From: Paracoccaceae bacterium
GTDB taxonomy: Bacteria; Pseudomonadota; Alphaproteobacteria; Rhodobacterales; Rhodobacteraceae
Length of the DNA: 64,000 nt
Assembly (NCBI GenBank): GCA_029246285.1
Contig: JAQWNW010000042.1
Location: 1 to 64,000, forward strand
Direction of reading: 5' to 3'
In this document: one piece after another, positions 27,361 through 35,577 of the stretch
How the letters are laid out: the number at the start of each line of letters is the position of its first letter
Numbering within the stretch: the first letter of the stretch is position 1
Notes under the pieces: generated by a model
Seen by the model: only the letters and a program-made list of their open reading frames with translations
What the model was told of the DNA's origin: nothing
Databases searched by the model: none
Program-made: the position numbers and the translations under genes

Positions 27361-28251
27361 TTAGTGTTTCCATCTCCTATGTATCCAAAACCACTGACCT
27401 GGATTGCAAGAAATATGTTCACTTAATCGATCGTTCAATTGCTGTGACATTGTCTTGCTATTAGTATGATCAATGGGGTCTTCAAAAAGTGCAGTAAAAG
27501 AAAAGCCATCTTCATTACGAATTCCAAAAAAGGGTATTAAGTAAGCTTTAAACTTTAAAGCTAATTCTGCGGGTGAGAGAATAGTTTTCGAAGGTTGACC
27601 TAAAAAATCCAAAACTTCCCCTTCTCTCATTTTTTGATCAAAGAGAATGATAGTTCTACCACCTTCTTTTATGTGTTTTATCATACCACGGGTGCCTTGA
27701 TTGCCTCTTGGAAAGATGGGTTCTCCACTTTTTTGCATGGCTTGGGTGTAAATTTTGTTGAATGCCTTATTATTCATTGGACGATATAGCCCACCAGTTT
27801 CAAGTCCTGACTTAAGCAAAGCATTTCGCGGCGCTTCATAATTTCCAAAATGTCCAGTTGCTAAAATTACAGGAGTTCTTGAGGTAATAGCGCTTTTGAT
27901 TATCTCAAATCCTGGCCCCTTTATTTCCACAAGAGGATTATTGATAAAATGTTTTGGTGAGAAGTTTTCTATTAAACTTCGACCAGTATTATTAAGAGAC
28001 TTTTCAGCAATAATTGAACATTCTTCTGGTGTCTTTTTTGGAAATATAAGTTGGATCTGTTCTTTTGCTACTTTCATTCGGCCGGTTACTGGTCCCAAAA
28101 TTTTTGAGAAAACCCAACCAGAAAGCCTAATTCGAGTGCGATAAGGAAGCAAAAGCAACAACTTGATTGCTATAGAAGCAACAACGGCAATCAATTTGTC
28201 CATTAATGTCTGATCTCGTTCCCAAGGAAGTGTATTCTTAATTTTAGACAT
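27361..28251 (-). CDS. Lysophospholipid acyltransferase family protein (LpxL/HtrB-like)
   Basis: This is a roughly 296-residue membrane-associated acyltransferase of the lipid A late-acyltransferase family. It has one N-terminal hydrophobic segment (about 18-38) and the active-site HX4E motif in ATGHFGNYEAP near residue 130. GLYRPMNNKAFNK follows near 148, GTRGMIKHIKEGG near 187, and FDQKMREGEVLDFLGQPS near 204. Such enzymes add a secondary acyl chain to lipid A or to a lysophospholipid. I chose ATG 28251, immediately after the stop of the upstream EamA gene, over a longer frame that would overlap it. It is the last gene of the nitrile-hydratase run. Confidence 0.85.
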   Translation of the reverse strand: MSKIKNTLPWERDQTLMDKLIAVVASIAIKLLLLLPYRTRIRLSGWVFSKILGPVTGRMKVAKEQIQLIFPKKTPEECSIIAEKSLNNTGRSLIENFSPKHFINNPLVEIKGPGFEIIKSAITSRTPVILATGHFGNYEAPRNALLKSGLETGGLYRPMNNKAFNKIYTQAMQKSGEPIFPRGNQGTRGMIKHIKEGGRTIILFDQKMREGEVLDFLGQPSKTILSPAELALKFKAYLIPFFGIRNEDGFSFTALFEDPIDHTNSKTMSQQLNDRLSEHISCNPGQWFWIHRRWKH

Positions 28252-28252
28252 T

Positions 28253-29137
28253 TTATAACAATCTCTGATTTGATTGATTTTCTCTCCACCAAACATACAA
28301 ACCGGCCATAACTATAACAAGAGTTCCAAAATAAGTTTCGATATCAGGATATTCATGGAATATTATCATACCCCAAATAGTCGCAAAAATTATACCAAGA
28401 TAGGAATAGGGTGCTATTGTCGATGCTTCTGCTAGTGTAAAGGCTTTGATTATACAGTAATGCCCTATTCCTCCTGCTATTCCCATAGAAATCATTAGCA
28501 TTAAGTCTAGTATTTTTGGATTAGTCCAATAAAAAGGTACAATGATTGATGCTAAAATTGCGCCCATTAATGCTGTATACAAAAAGCTTGTCCATGGACT
28601 TTCTTCTGACCCTAAGAATCGAGTCGAGATAGCATATCCTGAATAGCATACGGCTGCACCTAAAGGAAATAATGTGTTTATTTCAAATACATCTGTTCCA
28701 GGTCGAATTATTATGATTGTTCCAATGAATCCTAGGGAAATACCCAAGTAACGCCTAACACCGGCCTTTTCGTTTAGAAACATTGCTGCAAGAATAGTTA
28801 TAATGAGTGGGTTGATCGCCATGATTGCAGCAGATTTGGCCAAACCTACGAGATAAATTCCATTAAAAAAACAACATGTAGCTAAGAAAAGAAATGTCGA
28901 TCTGATAAGTTGTAATTTTAAAAACTCTGTCTTCAATAAAATCTTTAATCTAGGAGCTAAAAAAAGAAAAGCTAACACTGTTTGACTGGTATATCGAGCC
29001 CAAACAATTTGAAATGTTTCATAATTATCATTTAAATATTTTGCGATAATATCCATAACTGAAAACATAAATAATGTGGTAATCATAAACAAAATGGCTT
29101 GGTTTGTAGTTGAGTACTTAAGATTATGTCTCGTCAT
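28253..29137 (-). CDS. EamA-family (DMT superfamily) transporter
   Basis: This is a 294-residue protein with ten predicted membrane helices arranged as two EamA repeats, the size and topology of drug/metabolite transporters. Typical spots include RYTSQTVLAFLFLAPRL near residue 47, LIITILAAMFLNEKAGVRRYLG near 110 and APYSYLGIIFATIWGMIIFHE near 241. Substrates of this family range from amino acids to purines and cannot be read from sequence. The start overlaps the nitrile hydratase alpha stop (ATGA), so it is translated with that enzyme. Import of a nitrile or export of an amide product is plausible. Confidence 0.85.
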   Translation of the reverse strand: MTRHNLKYSTTNQAILFMITTLFMFSVMDIIAKYLNDNYETFQIVWARYTSQTVLAFLFLAPRLKILLKTEFLKLQLIRSTFLFLATCCFFNGIYLVGLAKSAAIMAINPLIITILAAMFLNEKAGVRRYLGISLGFIGTIIIIRPGTDVFEINTLFPLGAAVCYSGYAISTRFLGSEESPWTSFLYTALMGAILASIIVPFYWTNPKILDLMLMISMGIAGGIGHYCIIKAFTLAEASTIAPYSYLGIIFATIWGMIIFHEYPDIETYFGTLVIVMAGLYVWWRENQSNQRLL

Positions 29138-29769
29138 GCAGATTTTGGTAAACCAACTCCAATCATGCTGTCTCTTGTAACTAATTTTTCTAAGGCTTGA
29201 GTGGAAAAATTTTCTGTTCCATGGGGGCGCATTGGTAGAACAATATATCTCATATCGGCAGTACTATCATGAACTCTAACGGATAAATCTTTAGGTAGAT
29301 CAAGGCCAAACTCTTTTAATACGGTTCTTGGGGTCTTTACTATTCTACTTCTATAACTTCTTTGTTTGTACCAGTCTGGTGGTAAACCTAAAAGATTCCT
29401 TGGATAGCAAGAGCACAATGTGCAGACTATCACATTGTGTATGCTTTTTGTATTTTCCAAAGCAATTAATTTTAGAGGTCCAATGTCAAAGCCAAGTTCT
29501 CTAGAGGCGTCCGATGCATTGGTTAAAAGTCGCTGCTTATAGCTTGGGTCTGTCCAAGCTTTTGCAATCACTGTAGCTCCATTAGAGGGGGTGCGGTTGT
29601 CCATTTCGTTAATTGTTTCTTGTATTTCAATCTCTGTCGTAATTTTTTTTTCCACTAATATTTCCCTGACAGCAATTTCTAGATTTTGCCAATAAGTTAG
29701 CGGATGATCTTGATCCTTTCGGTAAGGGTGGCCTGAAGGGCTCATTTCATTATTATGGTCGTGTGGCAT
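29134..29769 (-). CDS. nthA: Nitrile hydratase alpha subunit (cobalt type; thiocyanate hydrolase gamma-like)
   Basis: This is the catalytic subunit of a low-spin metallo-hydratase that converts nitriles to amides or, in the thiocyanate hydrolase branch, thiocyanate to carbonyl sulfide and ammonia. The claw motif is VCTLCSCYP, with Cys116, Cys119, Ser120 and Cys121. The Thr after the first Cys marks cobalt-type enzymes. Downstream residues such as LGLPPDWYK and VLKEFGLDLP are family hallmarks, as is YIVLPMRPHGTE near 182. The residue after SCYP is Arg, where most nitrile hydratases have Trp. I chose ATG at 29769, with a His/Asp-rich start (MPHDHNNE). It follows two genes that together equal the beta subunit. 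Confidence 0.9.
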   Translation of the reverse strand: MPHDHNNEMSPSGHPYRKDQDHPLTYWQNLEIAVREILVEKKITTEIEIQETINEMDNRTPSNGATVIAKAWTDPSYKQRLLTNASDASRELGFDIGPLKLIALENTKSIHNVIVCTLCSCYPRNLLGLPPDWYKQRSYRSRIVKTPRTVLKEFGLDLPKDLSVRVHDSTADMRYIVLPMRPHGTENFSTQALEKLVTRDSMIGVGLPKSA

Positions 29770-29777
29770 TTTAAAAA

Positions 29778-30035
29778 TCAAACCTTTTCTAACCAATGTT
29801 CGTAAATTTCTGCATCTACCGTATCGCTTGGGTTTTCACAGGTTTCGCCCCAAATTTCATTCATTTCAAAACGAACACGATATAATTTTTGTTTATGTGC
29901 ATTTAAACCATAAGCTAATTCTTCAGGGTTTTTAAAATAACCCAAATCTCTTTCTACTTCACCGATTTTACCCCTTAAATAAGAGGGGGTTCTTACGTGC
30001 CCTGGAGGAAACATTTTCTTTACCTTAACTTTCAT
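29778..30035 (-). CDS. nthB: Nitrile hydratase beta subunit, C-terminal half (SH3-like barrel), separate gene
   Basis: This 85-residue protein corresponds to the C-terminal domain of nitrile hydratase beta. It begins MKVKVKKMFPPGHVRTPSYL, the barrel start with the conserved HxRxPxYxRG pattern, then GKIGEVERDLGYFKNPEEL. It ends with YRVRFEMNEIWGE and a helical DTVDAEIYEHWLE tail. In ordinary enzymes this domain is fused to an N-terminal helical half. Here it is a separate gene overlapping that half by 11 bases. The same split defines the alpha/beta subunits of thiocyanate hydrolase and the small subunits of toyocamycin nitrile hydratase. Confidence 0.88.
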   Translation of the reverse strand: MKVKVKKMFPPGHVRTPSYLRGKIGEVERDLGYFKNPEELAYGLNAHKQKLYRVRFEMNEIWGETCENPSDTVDAEIYEHWLEKV

Positions 30036-30402
30036 TCATATTCTCTTCTATCTCTTGTGCATTGCATTCGCCGTAAGTTAATCCTCGATTAGCAACTTCA
30101 GCCATTTTTTCTCCAAGTTCCTGAAGTGTATAAGCGCCTGCCTCTACTAAATTTTGATTTATGGATGCCATCCAACGTTCATAGTAAGTCATTTCACTAA
30201 AAGCTTTTTCTCCCATGTCTTCTAAAACTCTTCTAAGGCCATCTACGGTAAAGTAACCTTTGCTACTTGCTAAAACCATGAGAGCATCTACTCTTTTTTC
30301 CCAGAGTTCAAAATCATGTTCGCTAAACTCAAGTTTTCCAGCAGGTTTGCCACCCATATCATGCCATCGCGAGTGCATATCTTCTGTATTATTGTTCTTC
30401 AT
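30025..30402 (-). CDS. nthB: Nitrile hydratase beta subunit, N-terminal half, separate gene
   Basis: This 125-residue helical protein matches the N-terminal half of nitrile hydratase beta and the related metallochaperone/activator domain. The HDMGGKPAG motif near residue 14 is the classic beta start. FELWEKRVDALMVL follows near 32, then a segment like MTYYERWMASINQNLVEAGAYTLQEL near 76-101 (named by its ends). Because activator proteins share this fold, it may serve both as subunit and as cobalt chaperone. No other nitrile hydratase activator gene is seen here. It is the first gene of the run beta-N, beta-C, alpha, EamA, acyltransferase. Confidence 0.87.
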   Translation of the reverse strand: MKNNNTEDMHSRWHDMGGKPAGKLEFSEHDFELWEKRVDALMVLASSKGYFTVDGLRRVLEDMGEKAFSEMTYYERWMASINQNLVEAGAYTLQELGEKMAEVANRGLTYGECNAQEIEENMNES

Positions 30403-30493
30403 AATAAATTGGTATGACTTGGTTGCTTAATTTGCAACATGTGTTTATCAAAATTTATTCATCTAACAATATTAGAGCAATCTTGTAATTACT

Positions 30494-31165
30494 TTAATCT
30501 GACTTTTTGAAGACTAATAAATAATTGTTGGCCGGCATTTCGATTACTTCGGGGCTATCAAACTTATTATCAGCAGCTAATCTTTCTAGAGTGCTTATGC
30601 ACCTTACACCCCAAGTTGAGTTTTCACTCCTTAATCTTTGATCAAAAATTTTATTGCCTTCGCCAGTATGCTTGTTACCTTTTTTAAAGGGACCATAAAA
30701 AACTAAAATACCATCATTTTTTATAAACCTAGCTGAATTTAGAAAAATACCTTCAAGGGTGCTGATTGGAGAAATATGAATAACATTCATACTTATTATC
30801 ACATTAAAACTATCGTATTCTTTTAAGACACTTGACCAGTCAGAGGCTGCATCTAATGCCAAAGCATGCGGTAGATTTAAAGAGTTAAATTTTGCCCAAG
30901 CATCAATGCTTTTGCAGTGTACTTCATCAATGTCAGTACCGTGCCAGATAATATGTGGAAAATTTTTTGCTAAATAACTTAAATGTTGACCTGTTCCAGA
31001 ACCAATTTCTAAAGCATCACCTGTAATTTTATCCAAGTATGGAAATAATGCTTTTGATATTGGTTTCTTGTTCCTTTCAAATACTTCGGTTGTCAGACGT
31101 TCATCATTAGAACCGCTGATTTTACTTCGATACTTATTAACATGGGGTGTCGTTGGGGTGGTCAA
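30494..31165 (-). CDS. DUF938 family SAM-dependent methyltransferase-like protein
   Basis: This 223-residue protein has a class I methyltransferase fold with the SAM motif [16 protein letters not shown] near residue 51. The acidic HGTDIDE lies at the end of strand 2 near 75, and [16 protein letters not shown] near 126 is characteristic of DUF938. No biochemical role is established for the family. It is cytoplasmic. The frame begins at a TTG that overlaps the infC stop (TTGA), so it is probably translated from the infC message. No good downstream ATG start is visible before the conserved region. Confidence 0.75.
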   Translation of the reverse strand: MTTPTTPHVNKYRSKISGSNDERLTTEVFERNKKPISKALFPYLDKITGDALEIGSGTGQHLSYLAKNFPHIIWHGTDIDEVHCKSIDAWAKFNSLNLPHALALDAASDWSSVLKEYDSFNVIISMNVIHISPISTLEGIFLNSARFIKNDGILVFYGPFKKGNKHTGEGNKIFDQRLRSENSTWGVRCISTLERLAADNKFDSPEVIEMPANNYLLVFKKSD

Positions 31166-31710
31166 CCGTGTCTAGCCGGTCCAATTAGCATAACCATCTG
31201 CCGTCCCTCTAATTTTGGCATATTTTCTACTTTACCTATGTCCACCAAATCATTTTCCACTCGATTGAGGAGCTCAAGACCCAATTGCTGATGCGCCATT
31301 TCACGGCCTCTGAATCGCATAGTAATTTTTACTTTATCACCATTCCCCAAAAATTTAACAACACTCTTCATTTTTACTTCATAATCGTGAGTGTCAGTAT
31401 TTGGACGAAATTTTATTTCTTTAATGTCAATTGTTTTTTGCTTTCGTCGAGCTTCCGCTTCTCTTTTTTGTTGTTCATATTTGTATTTACCAAAATCCAT
31501 CACTTTACAAACTGGTGGTGAGGCGTTTGGAGAGATCTCAACGAGATCTAGACCAGCTTCCTCTGCAAGTATCATTCCATGATTTGGGGTTGTTTCTCCT
31601 ACATTGTCGCCATCGGCTCCAATGAGACGGATTTTTTCTGACGTGATGCGTTCATTTACGCGCGGGCCAGTCTCGCGCTCAGGTGGCGCGTTGTGAGGTC
31701 TTCGGGCTAT
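31162..31710 (-). CDS. infC: Translation initiation factor IF-3 (apparent ATA start codon)
   Basis: IF-3 binds the 30S subunit and enforces fidelity of start-codon choice. The C-terminal domain is clear: [26 protein letters not shown], and [12 protein letters not shown] near the end. The first in-frame ATG (31575) would cut off half of the N-terminal domain. The frame continues upstream through [19 protein letters not shown], the essential IF-3 N-terminus, to [15 protein letters not shown], which matches Rhodobacterales IF-3. The only position that fits that start is an ATA codon at 31708-31710, 7 bases after AGGA. E. coli infC likewise uses a rare AUU start for autoregulation. With this start the protein has 182 residues. 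rpmI and rplT do not follow. Confidence 0.9.
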   Translation of the reverse strand: MARRPHNAPPERETGPRVNERITSEKIRLIGADGDNVGETTPNHGMILAEEAGLDLVEISPNASPPVCKVMDFGKYKYEQQKREAEARRKQKTIDIKEIKFRPNTDTHDYEVKMKSVVKFLGNGDKVKITMRFRGREMAHQQLGLELLNRVENDLVDIGKVENMPKLEGRQMVMLIGPARHG

Positions 31711-31920
31711 TGTTGATTCCTTTCTTTGTGATCAGTACGATAAAGAGTAATGCCGCAATATTTTGGGTTCAAGTAAATAAAACTTTTTTGATAAATAAAA
31801 AAACATAATTTTATTTTATAGCTGAATGTGTAGTACAATTGCCGCATGATAGCTAATTCACATTATTACAGAATAATGACTGCGAAGCTTTAAAAGGATT
31901 GCGAAGCTTGATATTAAAGC

Positions 31921-33096
31921 TTAATCTTTCACAAACATCTTTCGAGGTGTATCACATAAACACTCATGGCCAGATTCTGTTATCACGAATGGCTCGGTTA
32001 TTTCTAAACCACCATCATCTAACCAGAGAGCCGGCATAAAGTGAAATGTCATACCGGGTTTTAAAATGGACGTATCTCCATCACGAAATGACATCGTACG
32101 CTCACCCCAATCAGGTGGGTAGGAAACTCCAATTGCATATCCACATCTACTATCTTTCTCAAAACCAAGTTTATTCAGAGTGGCATTGAAAGCTCTCGCG
32201 ATATCCTGGCATTGATTTCCTGGTTTAGCCATTTCTAGTCCCGCTTCGATACCTTCTAGTACTGCCTTTTCAGCGTCTAAATATTTTTGAGGGGGTTTTC
32301 CTAAAAATAATGTTCTAGATTGAGGGCATTGATAACGTTTGTAAGCCCCTGCTATTTCAAAAAATGTGGTTTCTCCTTCGACAAGTTGTTTATCATCCCA
32401 CGTTAAATGGGGAGCAGTTGCATCCATACCTGATGGCGCCATTGGGACCATAGAAGGGTAGTCACCCCAAAAGCCATCAACTCCCATGACTGAAGCATGA
32501 TATACTTCTGCGATCAGTTCATTTTTTGGTAGACCTACTCTTGCTTTTTCAAGAATAACCTTGTGCATGTGTTGAACAATCTTTGCGGCTCGTTTCATGT
32601 AAATAATTTCAGTTTCACTTTTTATCGACCTTTGCCAATTAACGAGACTAGTTGCATCATAAAAATCAACGCTTAATTCCCTTTTTAAAGTAAGAAACGC
32701 TGAAGCAGAAAACCAATAATTATCCATTTCTAATCCAATCTTACCCTTATTGAGGCCTTGTTTTTTGATTGTATTGGCAAGGTCTAGCATTGGGTGTTTG
32801 TTTGGATTTTGAACGTAGTTATCCTCATATCCATAGATACGCTCTGAATTCATAAATACTGTGCGTTTGGCTCCGTTTGCATCCATACCTCTACCCCACC
32901 AAATAGGATCTCCTTCTACAGGTAAAATCACCGCCTGGTGTACGTAAAAGGACCAACCATCGTAACCAGTTAACCAGTTCATATTAGATGGATCAGATAT
33001 TATCAGAGAATCTAATCCTTTTTCTTGCATTTTCGTTTGGGTTTTTTTGATTCTTAGTTGATATTCTTTGACGGAGAAATTTAAATTAGAACTCAT
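31921..33096 (-). CDS. doeA: Ectoine hydrolase (M24 peptidase family)
   Basis: DoeA opens ectoine to N-acetyl-2,4-diaminobutyrate, the first step of ectoine catabolism. The 391-residue protein has the creatinase/M24 pita-bread fold. It contains segments I recognise from known DoeA/EutD: SDPSNMNWLTGYDGWSFYVHQ near residue 34, GRGMDANGAKR near 69, GFWGDYPSMVPMAPSG near 204, and SYPPDWGERTMSFRDGD near 328. These are more specific than for generic Xaa-Pro peptidases. The other catabolic genes (doeB, doeC, doeD) and the enuR regulator are not in the window. It diverges from the HpsN-like gene across a 184-base gap with inverted repeats. Confidence 0.85.
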   Translation of the reverse strand: MSSNLNFSVKEYQLRIKKTQTKMQEKGLDSLIISDPSNMNWLTGYDGWSFYVHQAVILPVEGDPIWWGRGMDANGAKRTVFMNSERIYGYEDNYVQNPNKHPMLDLANTIKKQGLNKGKIGLEMDNYWFSASAFLTLKRELSVDFYDATSLVNWQRSIKSETEIIYMKRAAKIVQHMHKVILEKARVGLPKNELIAEVYHASVMGVDGFWGDYPSMVPMAPSGMDATAPHLTWDDKQLVEGETTFFEIAGAYKRYQCPQSRTLFLGKPPQKYLDAEKAVLEGIEAGLEMAKPGNQCQDIARAFNATLNKLGFEKDSRCGYAIGVSYPPDWGERTMSFRDGDTSILKPGMTFHFMPALWLDDGGLEITEPFVITESGHECLCDTPRKMFVKD

Positions 33097-33119
33097 ACCA
33101 TAAAGCCTTTCCCGATAGA

Positions 33120-33189
33120 TTTGATCATTGTTTTATCAAGCACGCTGATAATTCCAAGACAAATTTGCGAAAATCAAAATATTTGATTT
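33120..33189. promoter_or_regulatory. Candidate operator: two inverted repeats in the doeA/HpsN-like divergent gap
   Basis: AAATCAAA (33171-33178) and TTTGATTT (33182-33189) form perfect 8-bp arms around a 3-base spacer. A second, looser pair shares the same half-site: TTTGAT (33120-33125) and ATCAA (33135-33139). Both lie between the start codons of two divergent catabolic genes, where a shared regulator would bind. No regulator gene is nearby to name the protein. Confidence 0.45.
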
Positions 33190-33280
33190 CGGTAAGTCGT
33201 ACTTTGAGGTCAAATTAATAGCTGCAGTTGCGGTGTCTTTAAGATTAAGTGTTTACTGGAACTGTCGGCCGGGAGTTTTT

Positions 33281-34570
33281 ATGCCTATCGAATTTTTGAA
33301 AAAAGCAAGAAAAAAAAACGTTGAAGCATTTAAGGATATTAGTGGATCAGTATCCAATATGCTTAAAGAAATAGAATTGGGTGGTGAGAGACAGGTAGAG
33401 AGCTTCTCAAGAGAATTTGATAATTTTTCTGGACCAATAGTGGTTCCAGAATCTTTGGTTAAGATGGCAGAAAAGTCCGTTGCTGATGATGTGAAAGAAG
33501 ATATTCATTATGCAAAAGAAAATGTAGAGAAATTTGCATCGGAACAATTGAATTCGATGAATGACTTCCAAAGTGAAATCCGACCTGGACTAATAGCTGG
33601 ACAAAAGTCGATTCCAGTAAATTCGGCAGGCTGTTATGTACCTGGTGGCCGTTATAGCCATATAGCTTCTGCAATAATGACAGTCACAACTGCGAAAGTG
33701 GCTGGCGTAAAAAATATAACTGTATGCTCTCCACCAAGGAATGGGCAAAAAATTCCGAATGAAATTATTTATGCTGCCAGACTGTGTGGTGCTGATAAGA
33801 TATTAACTTTGGGAGGGGTTCAAGGAATTGCATCCTTAGCTTTTGGATTTTTTGGTGCTCCAAAGTCAGATATTATCGTTGGGCCAGGAAATCAGTTTGT
33901 TACTCAGGCTAAAAGGTTATTATTTGGGCGGGTTGGGATTGATATGTTAGCGGGACCTACCGATAGTTTAATTATAGCAGACTCTACAGCAGATCCTGTA
34001 TTGGTAGCAACTGACTTGATAAGTCAGGCCGAACACGGCTATAATTCCCCAGTTTGGCTGCTATCTAATGATAGAAAGCTTTGTTTGGATGTTTTAAATT
34101 TGGTTCCAGATCAAATTAATAGTTTACCCAAAATAAATAGGGATAATGCTGCGGCAGCCTGGGATGACTTTGGGCAAGTTATTTTATGCGATAATCGAGA
34201 ATTGATAGCCGAAGAGTCTGATAATATATCTCCAGAGCATTTAAGCATCCAAGCAGATAACCTTGAATGGTGGCTTAATAGATTATCTTCTTATGGGTCT
34301 TTGTTTTTAGGAGAGGAAACAACAGTATCTTTTGGTGATAAGGTGTCAGGACCAAATCATGTTTTACCAACATCTGGAGCAGCGCGATATACAGGTGGTT
34401 TATCAGTGCATAACTTTCGAAAAATTGTAACATGGCAAAAATCAACTCGATATGCAGCAAAAGAGCAGGCTATAAAAACTGCTAGAATTTCGCGTTTGGA
34501 GGGTATGGAAGGTCATGCTAGATCAGCAGATGTAAGATTGAAAAAATTTTTTCCTGATCAAAATCTTTAA
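33281..34570 (+). CDS. HisD-family dehydrogenase, sulfopropanediol 3-dehydrogenase (HpsN)-like
   Basis: This is a 429-residue zinc- and NAD-dependent dehydrogenase of the histidinol dehydrogenase family. Motifs retained are AGCYVPGGRYSH near residue 109, GPTDSLIIAD near 225, the metal-site SQAEHGYNSP near 248, and ISPEHLSI near 318, holding the Glu-His general-base pair. The start MPIEFLKKA and the catabolic neighbourhood fit the HpsN-type branch. That branch oxidises 2,3-dihydroxypropane-1-sulfonate to sulfolactate in marine bacteria. No his genes are adjacent, which argues against a biosynthetic HisD. I chose ATG at 33281, preceded by GGGAG, over an upstream TTG. It heads the plus-strand run of solute-catabolism genes. 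The substrate is inferred. Confidence 0.72.
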   Translation: MPIEFLKKARKKNVEAFKDISGSVSNMLKEIELGGERQVESFSREFDNFSGPIVVPESLVKMAEKSVADDVKEDIHYAKENVEKFASEQLNSMNDFQSEIRPGLIAGQKSIPVNSAGCYVPGGRYSHIASAIMTVTTAKVAGVKNITVCSPPRNGQKIPNEIIYAARLCGADKILTLGGVQGIASLAFGFFGAPKSDIIVGPGNQFVTQAKRLLFGRVGIDMLAGPTDSLIIADSTADPVLVATDLISQAEHGYNSPVWLLSNDRKLCLDVLNLVPDQINSLPKINRDNAAAAWDDFGQVILCDNRELIAEESDNISPEHLSIQADNLEWWLNRLSSYGSLFLGEETTVSFGDKVSGPNHVLPTSGAARYTGGLSVHNFRKIVTWQKSTRYAAKEQAIKTARISRLEGMEGHARSADVRLKKFFPDQNL

Positions 34571-34652
34571 GTATTTCAAAAAAACTATCATTTATCTTAT
34601 CTAAACTAATTTAGCTCTTGTTTCTTTAAGTAACGCAAGCAAATTATAAACT

Positions 34653-35561
34653 ATGGAAATCAAAAAAGAAAAAGATAACGTTTTTGCTGGCATCTTATGG
34701 ATGGTTATTACTGGACTAATGTTTGTTGCGGTTACTGGTATTGTCAGGCATGTAGGATCAGAGATTCCTGCAGCACAAGCTGCGTTTATTCGGTATTTAT
34801 TTGGTCTAATTATAGTCCTACCGTTCTTGAGCAGGATGTTTTTAAAAAAACGTTCAATTTATACATACTCAATTTTTGCTATTAGAGGATTTTCCCATGC
34901 CTTAGGAGTTATCTTGTGGTTCTATGCGATGGCGAGAATTACATTGGCTGAGGTAACAGCCATTGGGTATGTTTCACCTATATTTGTCACTCTTGGAGCA
35001 GCTATATTTTTAGGTGAAAAATTGGCTTTGAGAAGAATAATGGCAGTTCTTATAGCATTCTTAGGTGCTTTAATAATTCTAAGGCCTGGTTTTCGAGAAA
35101 TTGAAATAGGGCATTTTGCTCAACTTTGTACTGCACCTTTGTTTGCTATAAGTTATTTGTTAACGAAATTTATGACTAAGGATGAAGATCCCATTGTAAT
35201 CGTGGGAATGCTGACAATTTTTGTTACGCTTGGTTTGGCGCCATTTGCAATCATGCAATGGGTTACACCGTCTTTGGTTGAGGTTGCTTGGTTGGCTCTT
35301 GTAGCAGTTTTTGCCACTGGCGGTCACTATACGATGACACGAGCTTTAAACGCTGCTCCAATCATGGTTACGCAGCCAGTCCATTTTCTACAACTAGTTT
35401 GGGCAACATTACTAGGACTATTAATTTTTTCTGAGCCTTTAGATATCTATGTGATACTGGGTGGTGGAGTTATAATATCTGCAGTAACATTCATTTCTTA
35501 TCGTGAGGCTAAGTTGAACTTGAAGTCAAAAACACCACCAGTGATTGTTACAAAAACCTAA
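34653..35561 (+). CDS. EamA-family (DMT superfamily) transporter
   Basis: This 302-residue protein has ten predicted membrane helices in two EamA repeats. Typical sites are AAQAAFIRYLFGLIIVLPFL near residue 39, and a region near 110 starting VSPIFVTLGAAIFLGEK. In the second half, the GGHYTMTRALNAAPIMVTQP segment is near 219. The short C-terminal tail is polar. It lies between the HpsN-like dehydrogenase and the GMC oxidoreductase, 16 bases before the latter, so uptake or efflux of a catabolic substrate is plausible. The transported compound cannot be read from the sequence. Confidence 0.85.
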   Translation: MEIKKEKDNVFAGILWMVITGLMFVAVTGIVRHVGSEIPAAQAAFIRYLFGLIIVLPFLSRMFLKKRSIYTYSIFAIRGFSHALGVILWFYAMARITLAEVTAIGYVSPIFVTLGAAIFLGEKLALRRIMAVLIAFLGALIILRPGFREIEIGHFAQLCTAPLFAISYLLTKFMTKDEDPIVIVGMLTIFVTLGLAPFAIMQWVTPSLVEVAWLALVAVFATGGHYTMTRALNAAPIMVTQPVHFLQLVWATLLGLLIFSEPLDIYVILGGGVIISAVTFISYREAKLNLKSKTPPVIVTKT

Positions 35562-35577
35562 ATGAGATGAGAAAATT

